From assembly GCA_910577335.1 (NCBI GenBank), contig CAJTMJ010000042.1, forward strand, positions 1-27,420: a stretch of DNA of 27,420 bases. Reading direction: 5' to 3'. This DNA comes from an uncultured Duncaniella sp. (GTDB lineage: Bacteria > Bacteroidota > Bacteroidia > Bacteroidales > Muribaculaceae). The notes under the pieces were generated by a model that did not search any database, was not told where the DNA came from, and was given only the letters and a program-made list of their open reading frames with translations. This document shows, in pieces, positions 1 through 8,248 of the stretch (the first letter of the stretch is position 1; every line of letters begins with the position of its first letter). The position numbers were made by a program, and so were the translations under genes.

Positions 1-10
1 TTCAAAATAT

Positions 11-403
11 TCAATTCTCAAAAGCTTTAACAAAGGGAGTTCTGCAACACCCTCTAATTCGCATTGATTCAGCAAGCATTGCTTGCTGAATATCCAAACC
101 TCTGAACAGCAGGTAGAATTTCTTGAAATTCTTTATTTGTGTAAGGCTGTATCCTTTGCCATATTCTGCCGTCAACGCCTCTGATGCAAGCTCTATGACT
201 CGTTTACCATATTCAGCGCGTTCTCGTCCATATTGCTCTTGTTCTACAATGCGTCTGCCTACAAGCCAGTTACTGACCACTTGGTATATGTCAGCGGCTT
301 GATATGCCTTTTGTTTGGCGGTATATACTATCGCCTTGATGTCGCTTATAAATTGAGCGTCATCAGCGTTAATATTATCATATTTCTTCAGCTCGGAGTT
401 CAT
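11..403 (-). pseudogene. Truncated DUF1016 (YhcG-type) N-terminal domain protein
   Basis: The 130-residue product matches the helical N-terminal DUF1016 domain of YhcG-like proteins: a helix with VYTAKQKAYQAAD, then NWLVGRRIVEQEQ and a YGKGYSLTQIKNFKKFY segment at about residues 82-97. Full members continue with an LSWTHY-type segment and a C-terminal PD-(D/E)XK nuclease domain. Here the family resemblance stops near residue 112 and the frame ends at a TGA. The neighbouring frame stays open to the window edge from about position 75 down, so a frameshift or a fusion junction is possible. A TAnnTTTG box sits directly before the ATG. Family assignment is fairly secure; calling it broken is an inference because the left end of the window cuts the locus. 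Confidence 0.6.
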
Positions 404-407
404 ATCG

Positions 408-415
408 CAAAGTTA
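408..415 (-). promoter_or_regulatory. -7 promoter box of the DUF1016 gene
   Basis: TAACTTTG on the minus strand matches TAnnTTTG. It ends only 4 nt before the ATG, so the transcript would be nearly leaderless. No good -33 TTTG is visible. Confidence 0.4.
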
Positions 416-470
416 CGAATTTTATTGTAAATCAGGGCTATTATCAAAATAATCAAGACCTCAATGCCAC

Positions 471-506
471 AAAAAAGAGGCTGTGCCTATTCTAACACAA
501 CCTCTT
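471..506 (-). terminator. Rho-independent terminator after tRNA-Pro
   Basis: On the minus strand an 11-bp stem (AAGAGGTTGTG paired with CACAGCCTCTT, one G-T pair) closes a 10-nt loop and is followed by a T tract. It lies just past the 3' end of the tRNA and before the DUF1016 gene. Confidence 0.8.
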
Positions 507-515
507 CATTTTTCG

Positions 516-590
516 TCGGGGTGAAAGGATTCGAACCTTCGACCCCCTGCTCCCAAAGCAGGTGCGCTAACCGGACTGCGCTACGCCCCG
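516..590 (-). tRNA. tRNA-Pro(TGG)
   Basis: This 75-nt cloverleaf can be folded by eye. The acceptor arm is CGGGGCG/CACCCCG, the D arm contains TAGCGCAG, and the anticodon stem CCTGC/GCAGG carries the loop TTTGGGA, giving anticodon TGG. The T arm is GAAGG-TTCGAAT-CCTTT and the discriminator base is A. CCA is not encoded. The acceptor stem has one C6-A67 mismatch. The gene stands alone with its own promoter and terminator and reads CCA and other proline codons. Confidence 0.95.
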
Positions 591-616
591 ATGGAAAATT
601 TTCTGATTTCCGACTG

Positions 617-648
617 CAAAGGTAGATAGTTTTTTTCAGTCCTGCAAA
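617..648 (-). promoter_or_regulatory. Promoter of tRNA-Pro
   Basis: TTTG at 645-648, a 20-nt spacer and TACCTTTG at 617-624 form a full Bacteroidetes -33/-7 pair on the minus strand. The expected start lies about 20 nt before the tRNA 5' end. Confidence 0.75.
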
Positions 649-664
649 TAAACAGCCGATGAAC

Positions 665-693
665 TGAATTAAACTTTCTATTTTTTTAATTCA
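665..693. terminator. Possible AT-rich terminator hairpin after metF
   Basis: TGAATTAAA and TTTAATTCA form a perfect 9-bp AT-rich stem around an 11-nt loop, starting 27 nt beyond the metF stop. It is weak energetically, so termination here is tentative. Confidence 0.3.
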
Positions 694-719
694 CCCACCA
701 TTATTAGATTCACTATCCC

Positions 720-1673
720 CTAATAGATAGCTTTGGCAACCTTGCGTACCGACTCTGACGCCATGAGTGTGTAGAAATGCAGGCTTGGCACCCCATGAGC
801 CATTAGGTCACGGCATTGCTCTATACACCATTCCACGCCTACCTCTTTTGCCTGATCATCGGTGGTACATTTGCGCAGTTCATTTGCAAATGGCTCAGGT
901 ATGTCCGAACGGAACACACGCGGTAGCACATTAAGCTGATTACGGAATACCACCGGCTTTATCCCGGGAATAATAGGCACTGTTATCCCCTCAGCACGGC
1001 AGCGGTCAACGAAAGCGTAATACTTTTCATTGTCGAAAAACATCTGCGTCACCAAATAGTCGGCACCGGCATCAACCTTCTGCTTTGCATAACGTATGTC
1101 TGATTCCATATTTGGCGCCTCCTCATGCTTTTCGGGATAGCAAGCCATCCCGTATCTGAACGGGGTCTCATTAGCCTCAAACTTCTCCCCGTCGGCATAT
1201 ATACCCTTGTTGAAATCATTAACCTGTTGTTGAAGGTCAGTAGCGTGCATATTCACCACCTTTGGGTCGGTTGAAATATCCGGACCTTTTATATCACCCC
1301 TCAACAGCAACAAATCATGCACACCGAGAAAATTAAGGTCTATCAAGGCATACTCTGTCTCGTCACGGGTAAATCCCTTACAGATGATATGAGGCACCGC
1401 CGTGATACCATATTTATTCTGTATCGCCGACGCTATCGCCACCGAGCCGGGACGCTTGCGCATCTTCTGACGCTGAAAACTCCCGTCAGGCATCTCCTTA
1501 TATATCACCTCACTCCTGTGTGAAGTAATATTGATATATTTCGGATCAAATTCACGGAGCTTGTCAATTATATTATAGACCTTAACGATGCTGTTACCTT
1601 TCAACGGAGGCAAAATCTCAAAGGAAAATGCCGTCTTTCCCCCGTTGCCGGTTATATGGTCAATGACTCTCAT
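720..1673 (-). CDS. metF: 5,10-methylenetetrahydrofolate reductase
   Basis: Cytosolic flavoenzyme that reduces 5,10-methylene-THF to 5-methyl-THF, the methyl donor for methionine synthesis. The 317-residue length fits bacterial MetF. The TIM barrel opens with FSFEILPP (residues 17-24, containing the catalytic Glu), followed by YINITSHRS, a VPHIICKG strand, DLLLLRGD near 120-127, YLVTQMFFDN near 206-215 and IIPGIKP near 234-240. The ATG is preceded by a TAnnTTTG box at 1712-1719. It lies 84 nt after the wbqC-like gene on the same strand and may also receive read-through from that operon. No methionine-related riboswitch is visible in the short leader. Confidence 0.95.
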   Translation of the reverse strand: MRVIDHITGNGGKTAFSFEILPPLKGNSIVKVYNIIDKLREFDPKYINITSHRSEVIYKEMPDGSFQRQKMRKRPGSVAIASAIQNKYGITAVPHIICKGFTRDETEYALIDLNFLGVHDLLLLRGDIKGPDISTDPKVVNMHATDLQQQVNDFNKGIYADGEKFEANETPFRYGMACYPEKHEEAPNMESDIRYAKQKVDAGADYLVTQMFFDNEKYYAFVDRCRAEGITVPIIPGIKPVVFRNQLNVLPRVFRSDIPEPFANELRKCTTDDQAKEVGVEWCIEQCRDLMAHGVPSLHFYTLMASESVRKVAKAIY

Positions 1674-1711
1674 ATCTTATCTATTGGCTGAAAATTTATT
1701 CAAATTCAGCG

Positions 1712-1719
1712 CAAAATTA
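1712..1719 (-). promoter_or_regulatory. -7 promoter box of metF
   Basis: TAATTTTG matches TAnnTTTG and gives a leader of about 35 nt. A TTTG upstream is at a longer-than-usual spacing (about 24 nt). A GCTGAA/TTCAGC inverted repeat lies in the predicted leader at 1687-1710. Confidence 0.45.
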
Positions 1720-1757
1720 CTAAAACATCCCGTATTTCACCCACAAAAACCGATAAA

Positions 1758-2408
1758 TCATAAGTTTTGCAGATATAATTGCGATTCCGAACCGAGATTA
1801 AAGATTAAATCAAGTATGGAAAGATGTGGTATGAAGCCTAATTTATCCGCCCTGACCTGATAATACGGAGTTGTTTCAACATTGGCACGCAATGCCGACA
1901 TCTCGGCAGGTTCAACTTTCACCAAATCCGCCGAATGACCTTCCGGCGACATTCCATCACCCTGCCCTTGCTTTGGCAATCCTAAGATAGACCTTATCTC
2001 CGCATCCCAAGCCGAGGCGAGTTCCTCAAGCCGGGGATATCTATCCTCAACCCCCACGGTGAGCATTGGCAAAAACCTATCGACATAGAATTCAAAAAAA
2101 GGTGTCCTCCCGTAGGCACTCTCAAGCGCTACCCTATGCACATCCCACCATGCTCCATGTGTGGAAACCTCAATATCCGACCACCGGCATGACGATGATG
2201 CGGGCTTTGAAATAGGCACAGTCAACGACAGCTGACCACGTGTGTCAGCTATCGTAAACCTATGCGTATCCTTATCCCGTTTGTCGAATTTTCGGCTCCA
2301 ATCCTGCACATAGTCGGCATACTTCCATGCGTATGCATAGTACTCCACCGAGCCACAAAGTCTCGGTGGCAATACCACGCAGCTGTTCGGATAAATCACA
2401 GGACGCAT
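1758..2408 (-). CDS. WbqC-like family protein
   Basis: The 216-residue product matches the WbqC-like family: an N-terminal strand with LPPRLCGSVEYYAYA, a central HGAWWDVHRVALESAYGRTPFFEFY block at about residues 84-108, and the C-terminal LSILDLIFNLGSES signature. The family resembles a WbqC protein of O-antigen clusters, but the biochemical activity in Bacteroidetes is unknown. The gene starts 12 nt after lepB, and dapB-lepB-wbqC order is familiar in this group, so co-transcription is likely. The last 20 residues are AT-richer than the rest but keep the family pattern. Confidence 0.8.
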   Translation of the reverse strand: MRPVIYPNSCVVLPPRLCGSVEYYAYAWKYADYVQDWSRKFDKRDKDTHRFTIADTRGQLSLTVPISKPASSSCRWSDIEVSTHGAWWDVHRVALESAYGRTPFFEFYVDRFLPMLTVGVEDRYPRLEELASAWDAEIRSILGLPKQGQGDGMSPEGHSADLVKVEPAEMSALRANVETTPYYQVRADKLGFIPHLSILDLIFNLGSESQLYLQNL

Positions 2409-2420
2409 GACCCTATCTTA

Positions 2421-3905
2421 TCATTTTTTGTCTGTATTGGCATCACGCAACACTCTGTTCCAACGGATACCACCGTTGAAAAGCGAACGGTCTTTGTCAA
2501 ACGATATCAACACCTTCTCCGGGCGACCCACTATATGGTCCTCAGGCACAAAACCCCAGTAACGGGAGTCAAGTGAATTGTCCCTGTTATCACCCATCAT
2601 GAAGTAATAGTCCATCTTGAACGTGTAGAAGTCCACAGCCTTCCCGTCTATGTATACAATACCGTCCTTAAGCTCTGCGTCACGGTTACCTTCATAATCT
2701 CTGATAACCCTGCCATAAATCTTCCATGCGGTAGGCGACATCCGCAATGTCGAGCCTTTAGCCGGAATCCATATCTCGCCATAGTCGGCGCGCGTCCATG
2801 CGTCAGCCACACCGTCAGGATAAAGCATGTCACCCTGCGGAGCCGGCATTTTCATAACCTTTGCAACCGCCGGATTCGATTCAAGCTGCTTGACCATGGC
2901 AGGTGTGAGCGGTGAAGCATATACCGATGGCACGGTTCCATCTTCATTGATCACAAATCCGAGAGCCGAAAGCCCGGGTATATCTTGTGGCGACACCGGA
3001 ACCTCATGCCGGTCATCGGCTGATATTCCAAGCTCTTCCCAATCGGCTTCGCTCATCTGCCCCTTGCGCAACTGGAAATAATAGTTGAACTGCACATTTT
3101 CCGGCTGCTCCTGAGCCTCGCCGTTGATATATATTACCCCGTCAACTATCTTCAATCGTTCTCCGGGAAGTCCGACTGCACGCTTCACATAATTTTCTCT
3201 GCGGTCAACCGGTCGATATATCACCTCGCCGAACGTCTGCGGATTATTATGTATCGCATCCTTCCCATACATCTTCACGAGTGTATAGTAATCCGGATTC
3301 TGAACCTTCAGAGCCACGGTGTCACCCGCAGGGAAGTTGAACACTACTATATCATTTCGCTCAACCTTCCCAAACCCTGCAAGACGATGATATTTCCATT
3401 GCGGATTATCAAGATACGACTTTGTGTTTATGATCGGGAATGTGTTCTGCACAAGCGGAAAATGCACCGGTGTGTTAGGCACTCTCGGTCCGTATGCCAT
3501 CTTGTTCACCCAAAGATAGTCACCTACCAATAGCGACTTTTCAAGCGACGACGAGGGTATCTGATAGTTCTGCCCTATGAAAGTGAACACGAAATACACC
3601 AATATCAATGCGTAGACTATCGCATCCACCCAGCTCATCACACTCCTGACCGCTGCGTTCTTGGATTTCTTCCACCATGTGAAGGGGATATATCCTGTTA
3701 TGTATATATCGAAAAGCAGGAACCAGAAGATGGCGACCCACCAGCTCCCGAGCCATGCCACCCAAAGGAAAAATATCACCGACACGATTCCGAAACGTAT
3801 CCATCGTGATTTTTTATTCTCTGCCACTCGGCGGCGGAAATCTGTCATGAAATCCGATGAGCCTTTCGAAGAGTTATCCGTAGTATTATTTGAATTTTCT
3901 GTCAT
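2421..3905 (-). CDS. lepB: Signal peptidase I
   Basis: Inner-membrane serine protease that removes signal peptides from exported proteins. Two hydrophobic stretches (about 36-68 and 93-111) anchor it. The nucleophile motif IPSSSLEKSL puts the catalytic Ser at 120. The general-base Lys is K241 in YVKRAVGLPGE, and the GDNRDNSLDSRYWGF box near 435-449 completes the S26 signature. At 494 residues it is longer than the E. coli enzyme (324), with extra sequence between the KRxxGxPG and GDN boxes, including SPQDIPGLSALGF. Long versions are common in Bacteroidetes. It starts 10 nt after dapB and is followed by the wbqC-like gene. Confidence 0.95.
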   Translation of the reverse strand: MTENSNNTTDNSSKGSSDFMTDFRRRVAENKKSRWIRFGIVSVIFFLWVAWLGSWWVAIFWFLLFDIYITGYIPFTWWKKSKNAAVRSVMSWVDAIVYALILVYFVFTFIGQNYQIPSSSLEKSLLVGDYLWVNKMAYGPRVPNTPVHFPLVQNTFPIINTKSYLDNPQWKYHRLAGFGKVERNDIVVFNFPAGDTVALKVQNPDYYTLVKMYGKDAIHNNPQTFGEVIYRPVDRRENYVKRAVGLPGERLKIVDGVIYINGEAQEQPENVQFNYYFQLRKGQMSEADWEELGISADDRHEVPVSPQDIPGLSALGFVINEDGTVPSVYASPLTPAMVKQLESNPAVAKVMKMPAPQGDMLYPDGVADAWTRADYGEIWIPAKGSTLRMSPTAWKIYGRVIRDYEGNRDAELKDGIVYIDGKAVDFYTFKMDYYFMMGDNRDNSLDSRYWGFVPEDHIVGRPEKVLISFDKDRSLFNGGIRWNRVLRDANTDKK

Positions 3906-3915
3906 ATACCTCTAA

Positions 3916-4701
3916 TTATAGCAAATCCTCCATCATCTGGTCAATGGTGAAAACACCCTTTTTGCCGGCAAGCCATTCTGCTGCCATCACTGCGCCAAGT
4001 GCAAAACCGTCGCGCGACTTTGCGCTATGGGTGATCTTGATGCTGTCCACCGCCGAGTCCCAAAGTATGGAGTGAATACCCGGCACCTCTCCCCGTCGGA
4101 AGCTCATCACCGGAAGCTCGTCTGCCTCAAATCCGCTCATTGTGATTGTTTCCAATTTCTCCTCCTTTGTGGCATCATCTGTCACGGCGTTCACCATACC
4201 TTTATCCACCCACGAATTGATACGTTCGTTCTCCGAAATGATACCTTCGGCAAGTGTTATGGCTGTCCCCGACGGATGGTCGAGCTTATGCACATGGTGC
4301 GTTTCCGACATGTAGGGAGTATACTGAGGAAGATTGCTCATCAACTTGGCAAGCTTGCGGCTTATGGCATTGAAGATATACACGCCGATACTGAAATTGC
4401 TCGATGCGAGAAGTGCGCTCCCTGATTCGGCTACGCATTTATCCACCTCTTCCTTGTGCGCACTCCAGCCGGTTGACCCGCATACCACGGGCACCCCGTT
4501 GCCGACAGCTCGCTTGATATTTCCGGGGGCAGTGGCTGGTGTGGTAAACTCTATGGCTGCGTCAGCCGAGGCAAACGCTTCGCCATCCATATCATCAAGA
4601 TTGTTGACATCGATTATCGACACTATCTCATGTCCTCGTGTACGGGCTATGCGCTCTATCGCATGACCCATCTTTCCATATCCTATAAGGGCAATTTTCA
4701 T
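3916..4701 (-). CDS. dapB: 4-hydroxy-tetrahydrodipicolinate reductase
   Basis: Catalyses the NAD(P)H-dependent reduction step of the diaminopimelate/lysine pathway, supplying peptidoglycan and lysine. The Rossmann motif GYGKMG is at residues 7-12. The catalytic region ETHHVHKLDHPSGTA at about 133-147 carries the His pair, Lys139 and the substrate-binding PSGT. CGSTGW at 74-79 is the usual mid-domain signature. The 261-residue length is normal. It heads a tight group with lepB and wbqC behind a TAnnTTTG box at 4754-4761. Confidence 0.96.
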   Translation of the reverse strand: MKIALIGYGKMGHAIERIARTRGHEIVSIIDVNNLDDMDGEAFASADAAIEFTTPATAPGNIKRAVGNGVPVVCGSTGWSAHKEEVDKCVAESGSALLASSNFSIGVYIFNAISRKLAKLMSNLPQYTPYMSETHHVHKLDHPSGTAITLAEGIISENERINSWVDKGMVNAVTDDATKEEKLETITMSGFEADELPVMSFRRGEVPGIHSILWDSAVDSIKITHSAKSRDGFALGAVMAAEWLAGKKGVFTIDQMMEDLL

Positions 4702-4753
4702 AACTTTATCGGTTTTTTCATCTTTTGGACGGGATTACCGCCCGCATAATCCG

Positions 4754-4761
4754 CAAAGTTA
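4754..4761 (-). promoter_or_regulatory. -7 promoter box of dapB-lepB-wbqC
   Basis: TAACTTTG matches TAnnTTTG and gives a leader of about 50 nt to the dapB ATG. The predicted leader contains a small GGATTA/TAATCC inverted repeat at 4732-4752. No clear -33 box. Confidence 0.5.
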
Positions 4762-4792
4762 CAAAAAATTTCCAAAACTCGGTATGCGATAC

Positions 4793-5896
4793 CTACTTTC
4801 TATTCTCAAGTTTCAGATACTCTTCCCCGACCGTGTAAAACACCTCCTTGGGCGTCCATGCCGGTATCTTCTCGTTATGGCTGTCACCTGCGGGATAGGA
4901 TTTCACCAATGAGTACGATGTCATATCCCTGTCAACACCCTCTTCGCTGTATGGCATAACCGGAAATTTGAACACAAACACGAATGCTCCGTCAGCTCCA
5001 CCTTGGTCAAGAAGCCTTAACTGGGTTTCGACATAATCCGCCTGCTCTTTCTCGCTTCTCACAGGTGTTACGCCACCTTCATAAATCCCATTACCGTTTT
5101 CATCAACACCTTGGAGTATGGCAAACGCTTCTCCTCCTCGCTTTGCCGCTCCTTTGTATGCACAACATCCCATCTCCATAACCACAATCGGCTTCCCGAC
5201 TCTATAGCGGTCGAGTCCTGCCAGATATTCTTCATCGGTTTCACCCCTGCGGTAATAATCCACCCCGACAATATCAAACATATCCCAATCGACATATTCC
5301 CATGTCCCCGATGCGTATGTGACCTTCCCCTTGAATTCCTTCCGCACGGCTTTGCATATCTTCCCAAGCACTTTATTCAGCTCCTTATTTCTCGATACCA
5401 ATTCTTCAAAACCGCCGTTAGTCGCCAACGAGCCGAGCCACGCCAACCGGTCATTCATCTCCTCGCCGGGAAACACTCCCTTGGAAAACAAGGAGTACTC
5501 GCATCCCGCAACAAATACCACATCTATACCCTCTTTCCTTAACATCTCTGCGGCTTTTGCTCCCTTAGCCATATATGCCACGGTCTCATCAACCCCGGCG
5601 CCCATCAGCCAAGGATTGAAAAACACCTTCAACCCCTCCGCGTTAGCCAACCTTGTAGCCTTTACCAATCGGTCTATATCCTCACCCTCGATTCTCACGG
5701 TATTGCATCGGAGTATATTGGATATGACATTAAGATCATACTTGACAGCCTCCTCATCGTATGTGTCAACGGAATACACACCCTCTCCATAACGCAATCC
5801 CATGTCATACACTACACCCCTTATATCCATCGATGTTTTGGCACTAAGCATAATTGAATTTATTGAAATTATAATTACTAATAAAATTTGTTTCAT
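4793..5896 (-). CDS. Secreted glycosidase-like TIM-barrel protein
   Basis: The 367-residue product begins with a signal peptide (MKQILL, a hydrophobic core, cleavage near residue 19). The mature part looks like a clan-A-type (beta/alpha)8 glycosidase: GVVYDMG at the first strand, CNTVRIEGEDIDRL near 64-77, VFVAGCEYSLFS near 126-137 (candidate acid/base Glu), VGVDYYRRGE near 210-219 and VVMEMGCC near 238-245 (candidate nucleophile Glu). Actinobacterial homologues with the same motif order are often labelled abortive infection protein without proof. Substrate is unknown. It is divergent from the dehydrogenase gene and has its own TATCTTTG box. The fold call is fairly firm; enzymatic activity is an inference. 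Confidence 0.65.
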   Translation of the reverse strand: MKQILLVIIISINSIMLSAKTSMDIRGVVYDMGLRYGEGVYSVDTYDEEAVKYDLNVISNILRCNTVRIEGEDIDRLVKATRLANAEGLKVFFNPWLMGAGVDETVAYMAKGAKAAEMLRKEGIDVVFVAGCEYSLFSKGVFPGEEMNDRLAWLGSLATNGGFEELVSRNKELNKVLGKICKAVRKEFKGKVTYASGTWEYVDWDMFDIVGVDYYRRGETDEEYLAGLDRYRVGKPIVVMEMGCCAYKGAAKRGGEAFAILQGVDENGNGIYEGGVTPVRSEKEQADYVETQLRLLDQGGADGAFVFVFKFPVMPYSEEGVDRDMTSYSLVKSYPAGDSHNEKIPAWTPKEVFYTVGEEYLKLENRK

Positions 5897-5934
5897 GATT
5901 CGCTTTTTATTAATTTTACAACGGGTCTCGACAG

Positions 5935-5942
5935 CAAAGATA
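5935..5942 (-). promoter_or_regulatory. -7 promoter box of the TIM-barrel gene
   Basis: TATCTTTG on the minus strand matches TAnnTTTG, with a leader of about 35 nt. It lies in the 139-nt divergent gap shared with the dehydrogenase gene. On the plus strand only a weak TAAATTTC at about 6000 is visible. Confidence 0.45.
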
Positions 5943-6035
5943 GGAAATATTTCATTTGCGTCTTATTTTTTCTGTTGCTGTTTGGGATACATTGTTTTCC
6001 TAAATTTCCAAGAATAGAACTGATTTAAATCAACT

Positions 6036-6983
6036 ATGCGAAAGATTGTAATCATTGACGGATATGTCGCAAACAGTGGCGACCTGTCATGGGATAAACT
6101 TAAAGAGTTGGGCGAGCTTACCGTGTACGATCGCACTGCTCCCGAAGATGTCATAGACCGATGCAAGGATGCGTTGGCTGTCCTTACCAACAAGGTGCTT
6201 TTCACCGATGAGGTCATGAGCCGCCTGCCGGAATTGAAATACATAGGCGTGCTTGCCACCGGCTTTAACAACATCGACATCGAAGCTGCTCGCCGTCGTG
6301 GCATAACAGTGACAAATGTCCCGGCTTACTCTACCGACTCGGTTGCGCAGCTTGTTTTCGCCCACCTTCTGAACATCGTTAATGATATATCCGGCTACGC
6401 TGAGTCTGTAAACCGTGGCGAATGGTCTGAGTGCATCGATTTCAGCTATCGTCTCCGCCCCTTCGATGAACTCGCAGGAAAAACTATGGGTATTATCGGC
6501 TTCGGTAATATCGGCAGCCGTGTGGCTCAGATAGCACACGCTTTCGGGATGAATGTCATCACTAATTCCGGTCGAGAAATTCCGGAGTATGCCAAGCGTG
6601 TTGACCTCGACACTCTCTTCCGCACAGCCGATGTTATCTCGCTTAACTCTGCGCTTACACCTGCAACCGCCGGTATTATCAACCGTGAGAATATCGCCAA
6701 GATGAAACCGTCTGCCATACTCATAAACACCTCCCGCGGTCCGCTCGTTGATGAGGCTGCTCTCGCCGAGGCTCTGCGTGAAGGCAATATTGCCGCAGCC
6801 GGCATTGACGTGCTCTGTCAGGAACCTCCGCGCAATGGCTCTCCGCTCATCGGTTGCCCGAATGTTTACATCACACCGCATATCGCTTGGGAATCCACTC
6901 AGGCACGTCGACGACTCGTGGATATAGCCGTGGCTAACCTCAGCTCATTCGCCGAGGGCACACCTGTCAATGTCGTATCGTAG
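6036..6983 (+). CDS. D-2-hydroxyacid dehydrogenase (glycerate/hydroxypyruvate type)
   Basis: Cytosolic oxidoreductase interconverting 2-oxo and D-2-hydroxy acids, most like glycerate dehydrogenase/hydroxypyruvate reductase. The 315 residues show the substrate-loop TGFNNID (75-81), the nucleotide motif GFGNIG (155-160), and the catalytic triad Arg234 in NTSRGP, Glu263 in CQEPP and His282 in ITPHIAWES. Where NAD-dependent members have an acidic residue after the second strand (GMxVxxYD), this protein has NSGR (177-180), which hints at NADPH preference. It is monocistronic and convergent with the C-S lyase gene, with only 23 nt between stops. Confidence 0.88.
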   Translation: MRKIVIIDGYVANSGDLSWDKLKELGELTVYDRTAPEDVIDRCKDALAVLTNKVLFTDEVMSRLPELKYIGVLATGFNNIDIEAARRRGITVTNVPAYSTDSVAQLVFAHLLNIVNDISGYAESVNRGEWSECIDFSYRLRPFDELAGKTMGIIGFGNIGSRVAQIAHAFGMNVITNSGREIPEYAKRVDLDTLFRTADVISLNSALTPATAGIINRENIAKMKPSAILINTSRGPLVDEAALAEALREGNIAAAGIDVLCQEPPRNGSPLIGCPNVYITPHIAWESTQARRRLVDIAVANLSSFAEGTPVNVVS

Positions 6984-7006
6984 GGAAGAGAACGGAAGAA
7001 CAGTTC

Positions 7007-8185
7007 TTAAACCTCCAATGCCTTTGCCAATGATTCCATTGACTTCATAAGGCATTCTCTCGTTGTGCCTACATTCAGTCGCATGAATCCGACACCCTCC
7101 TCGCCAAACATACCTCCGTCATTCAAGGCGAGGTGTGCTTTATTCACGAACAAATCTATAAGCTCTTCATGAGTCAGGCTAAGCCCCCGGCAATCCAACC
7201 ACACAAGGAACGATGCTTGGGGGCGTATTGCTCGTATACCGGGCAAGCGTTCTTCACAGAATTTTTCTACCGCCTCGATATTTCCCTCTATATAATTAGT
7301 CAGCTCTTTCAGCCATCTCTCGCCGTTATTATACGCCACTTCTGTTGCTATAGTTGCAACAAAGGTTGGGTCGGAAAATTCATTGACCGCCATCCATTCG
7401 AAGAACGGCTTTCTTAAATCCTCGTTACTTATCACTATCCATGAACTTGCCAATCCGGGGATATTAAATGTCTTCGATGGGGCACCGAGCGCAATCCCGA
7501 CCTCCCGGGCATCGTCGCTAACTTCAAGGAATGGTATGTGTGGTTTACCATACAGCACAAGGTCGCCATGTATCTCATCCGACACCACAATCACCCCATA
7601 TTTTTTAGCCAAAGCAGCTACTTTCCTAAGCGTTTCCGCATCCCACTGTATCCCTATAGGATTATGGGGATTGCAAAGTATCATCATCTTCGGTGACTCT
7701 TCCGCAAATTTGCGCTCCAAGTCTTCCAAGTCCATTTCATAACCCTCTGCGGTCTCTCGCAACGGATTGGTCACACAGATTCTTTTATTTCCCACTGTCA
7801 GATTACGAAATGGGTGATACACAGGAGTTTGTATCAATATTTTATCTCCCGGATTCGTAAAATAGTTGATAATGAAGGCGATACCTCTGACCACTCCGTT
7901 TACGTATGTCAGTTCCTCCCGCTTCACGTTCCAATTATGCCGGCGCTTTAGCCATGAGATTATGGATTCCCAATAACTGTCAGGCACCGCTGCATATCCG
8001 TATACCGGGTGCTTGATCCTTTCTATAAGTGCTTCGGTGATTTCAGGTGCTACGGCAAAATCCATATCTGCCACCCATAGCGGCACAAGGTCTTCACACC
8101 CGAAAAAATCTTTTAGGCAATCTGCCTTTATCGCTCCGGTGCCTTTACGGCATATCTCCCGGTCAAAATCACATGCACAATTCAT
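7007..8185 (-). CDS. MalY/PatB-type PLP-dependent C-S lyase or aminotransferase
   Basis: Fold-type I PLP enzyme of the MalY/PatB group, which acts as cystathionine beta-lyase or cysteine desulfhydrase and may supply homocysteine for methionine synthesis. The 392 residues contain PLWVADMDF (35-43), YGYAAVPDSY (62-71), NPHNPIG (172-178), the PLP-binding SDEIHGDL (202-209) and the Schiff-base Lys238 in GAPSKTFNIPGL. The C-terminal substrate Arg is probably in MRLNVGTTREC. Length is normal. It lies 63 nt downstream of uvrC on the same strand without a clear promoter of its own. The exact substrate cannot be read from sequence. Confidence 0.88.
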   Translation of the reverse strand: MNCACDFDREICRKGTGAIKADCLKDFFGCEDLVPLWVADMDFAVAPEITEALIERIKHPVYGYAAVPDSYWESIISWLKRRHNWNVKREELTYVNGVVRGIAFIINYFTNPGDKILIQTPVYHPFRNLTVGNKRICVTNPLRETAEGYEMDLEDLERKFAEESPKMMILCNPHNPIGIQWDAETLRKVAALAKKYGVIVVSDEIHGDLVLYGKPHIPFLEVSDDAREVGIALGAPSKTFNIPGLASSWIVISNEDLRKPFFEWMAVNEFSDPTFVATIATEVAYNNGERWLKELTNYIEGNIEAVEKFCEERLPGIRAIRPQASFLVWLDCRGLSLTHEELIDLFVNKAHLALNDGGMFGEEGVGFMRLNVGTTRECLMKSMESLAKALEV

Positions 8186-8248
8186 GGTTCTTTAAATTTA
8201 AATTTTTTGGTTCCAAAATCTCCTTTTTCCATCTATTCCGTTCCACCC

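Noticed and set aside
516..590. tRNA-Pro as an integration site for the DUF1016 region
   Set aside because: No duplicated tRNA 3' end, integrase or direct repeat is visible within the window.
1674..1757. Riboswitch or T-box before metF
   Set aside because: The leader is only about 35 nt from a good -7 box and shows just a 6-bp inverted repeat, too little for a known class.
5111..5792. Long plus-strand open frames across the TIM-barrel gene
   Set aside because: They are antisense to a well-supported signal-peptide protein and show no domain pattern of their own.
6087..6881. 264-codon antisense frame across the dehydrogenase gene
   Set aside because: It mirrors the codon bias of a clear dehydrogenase and has no recognisable motif.
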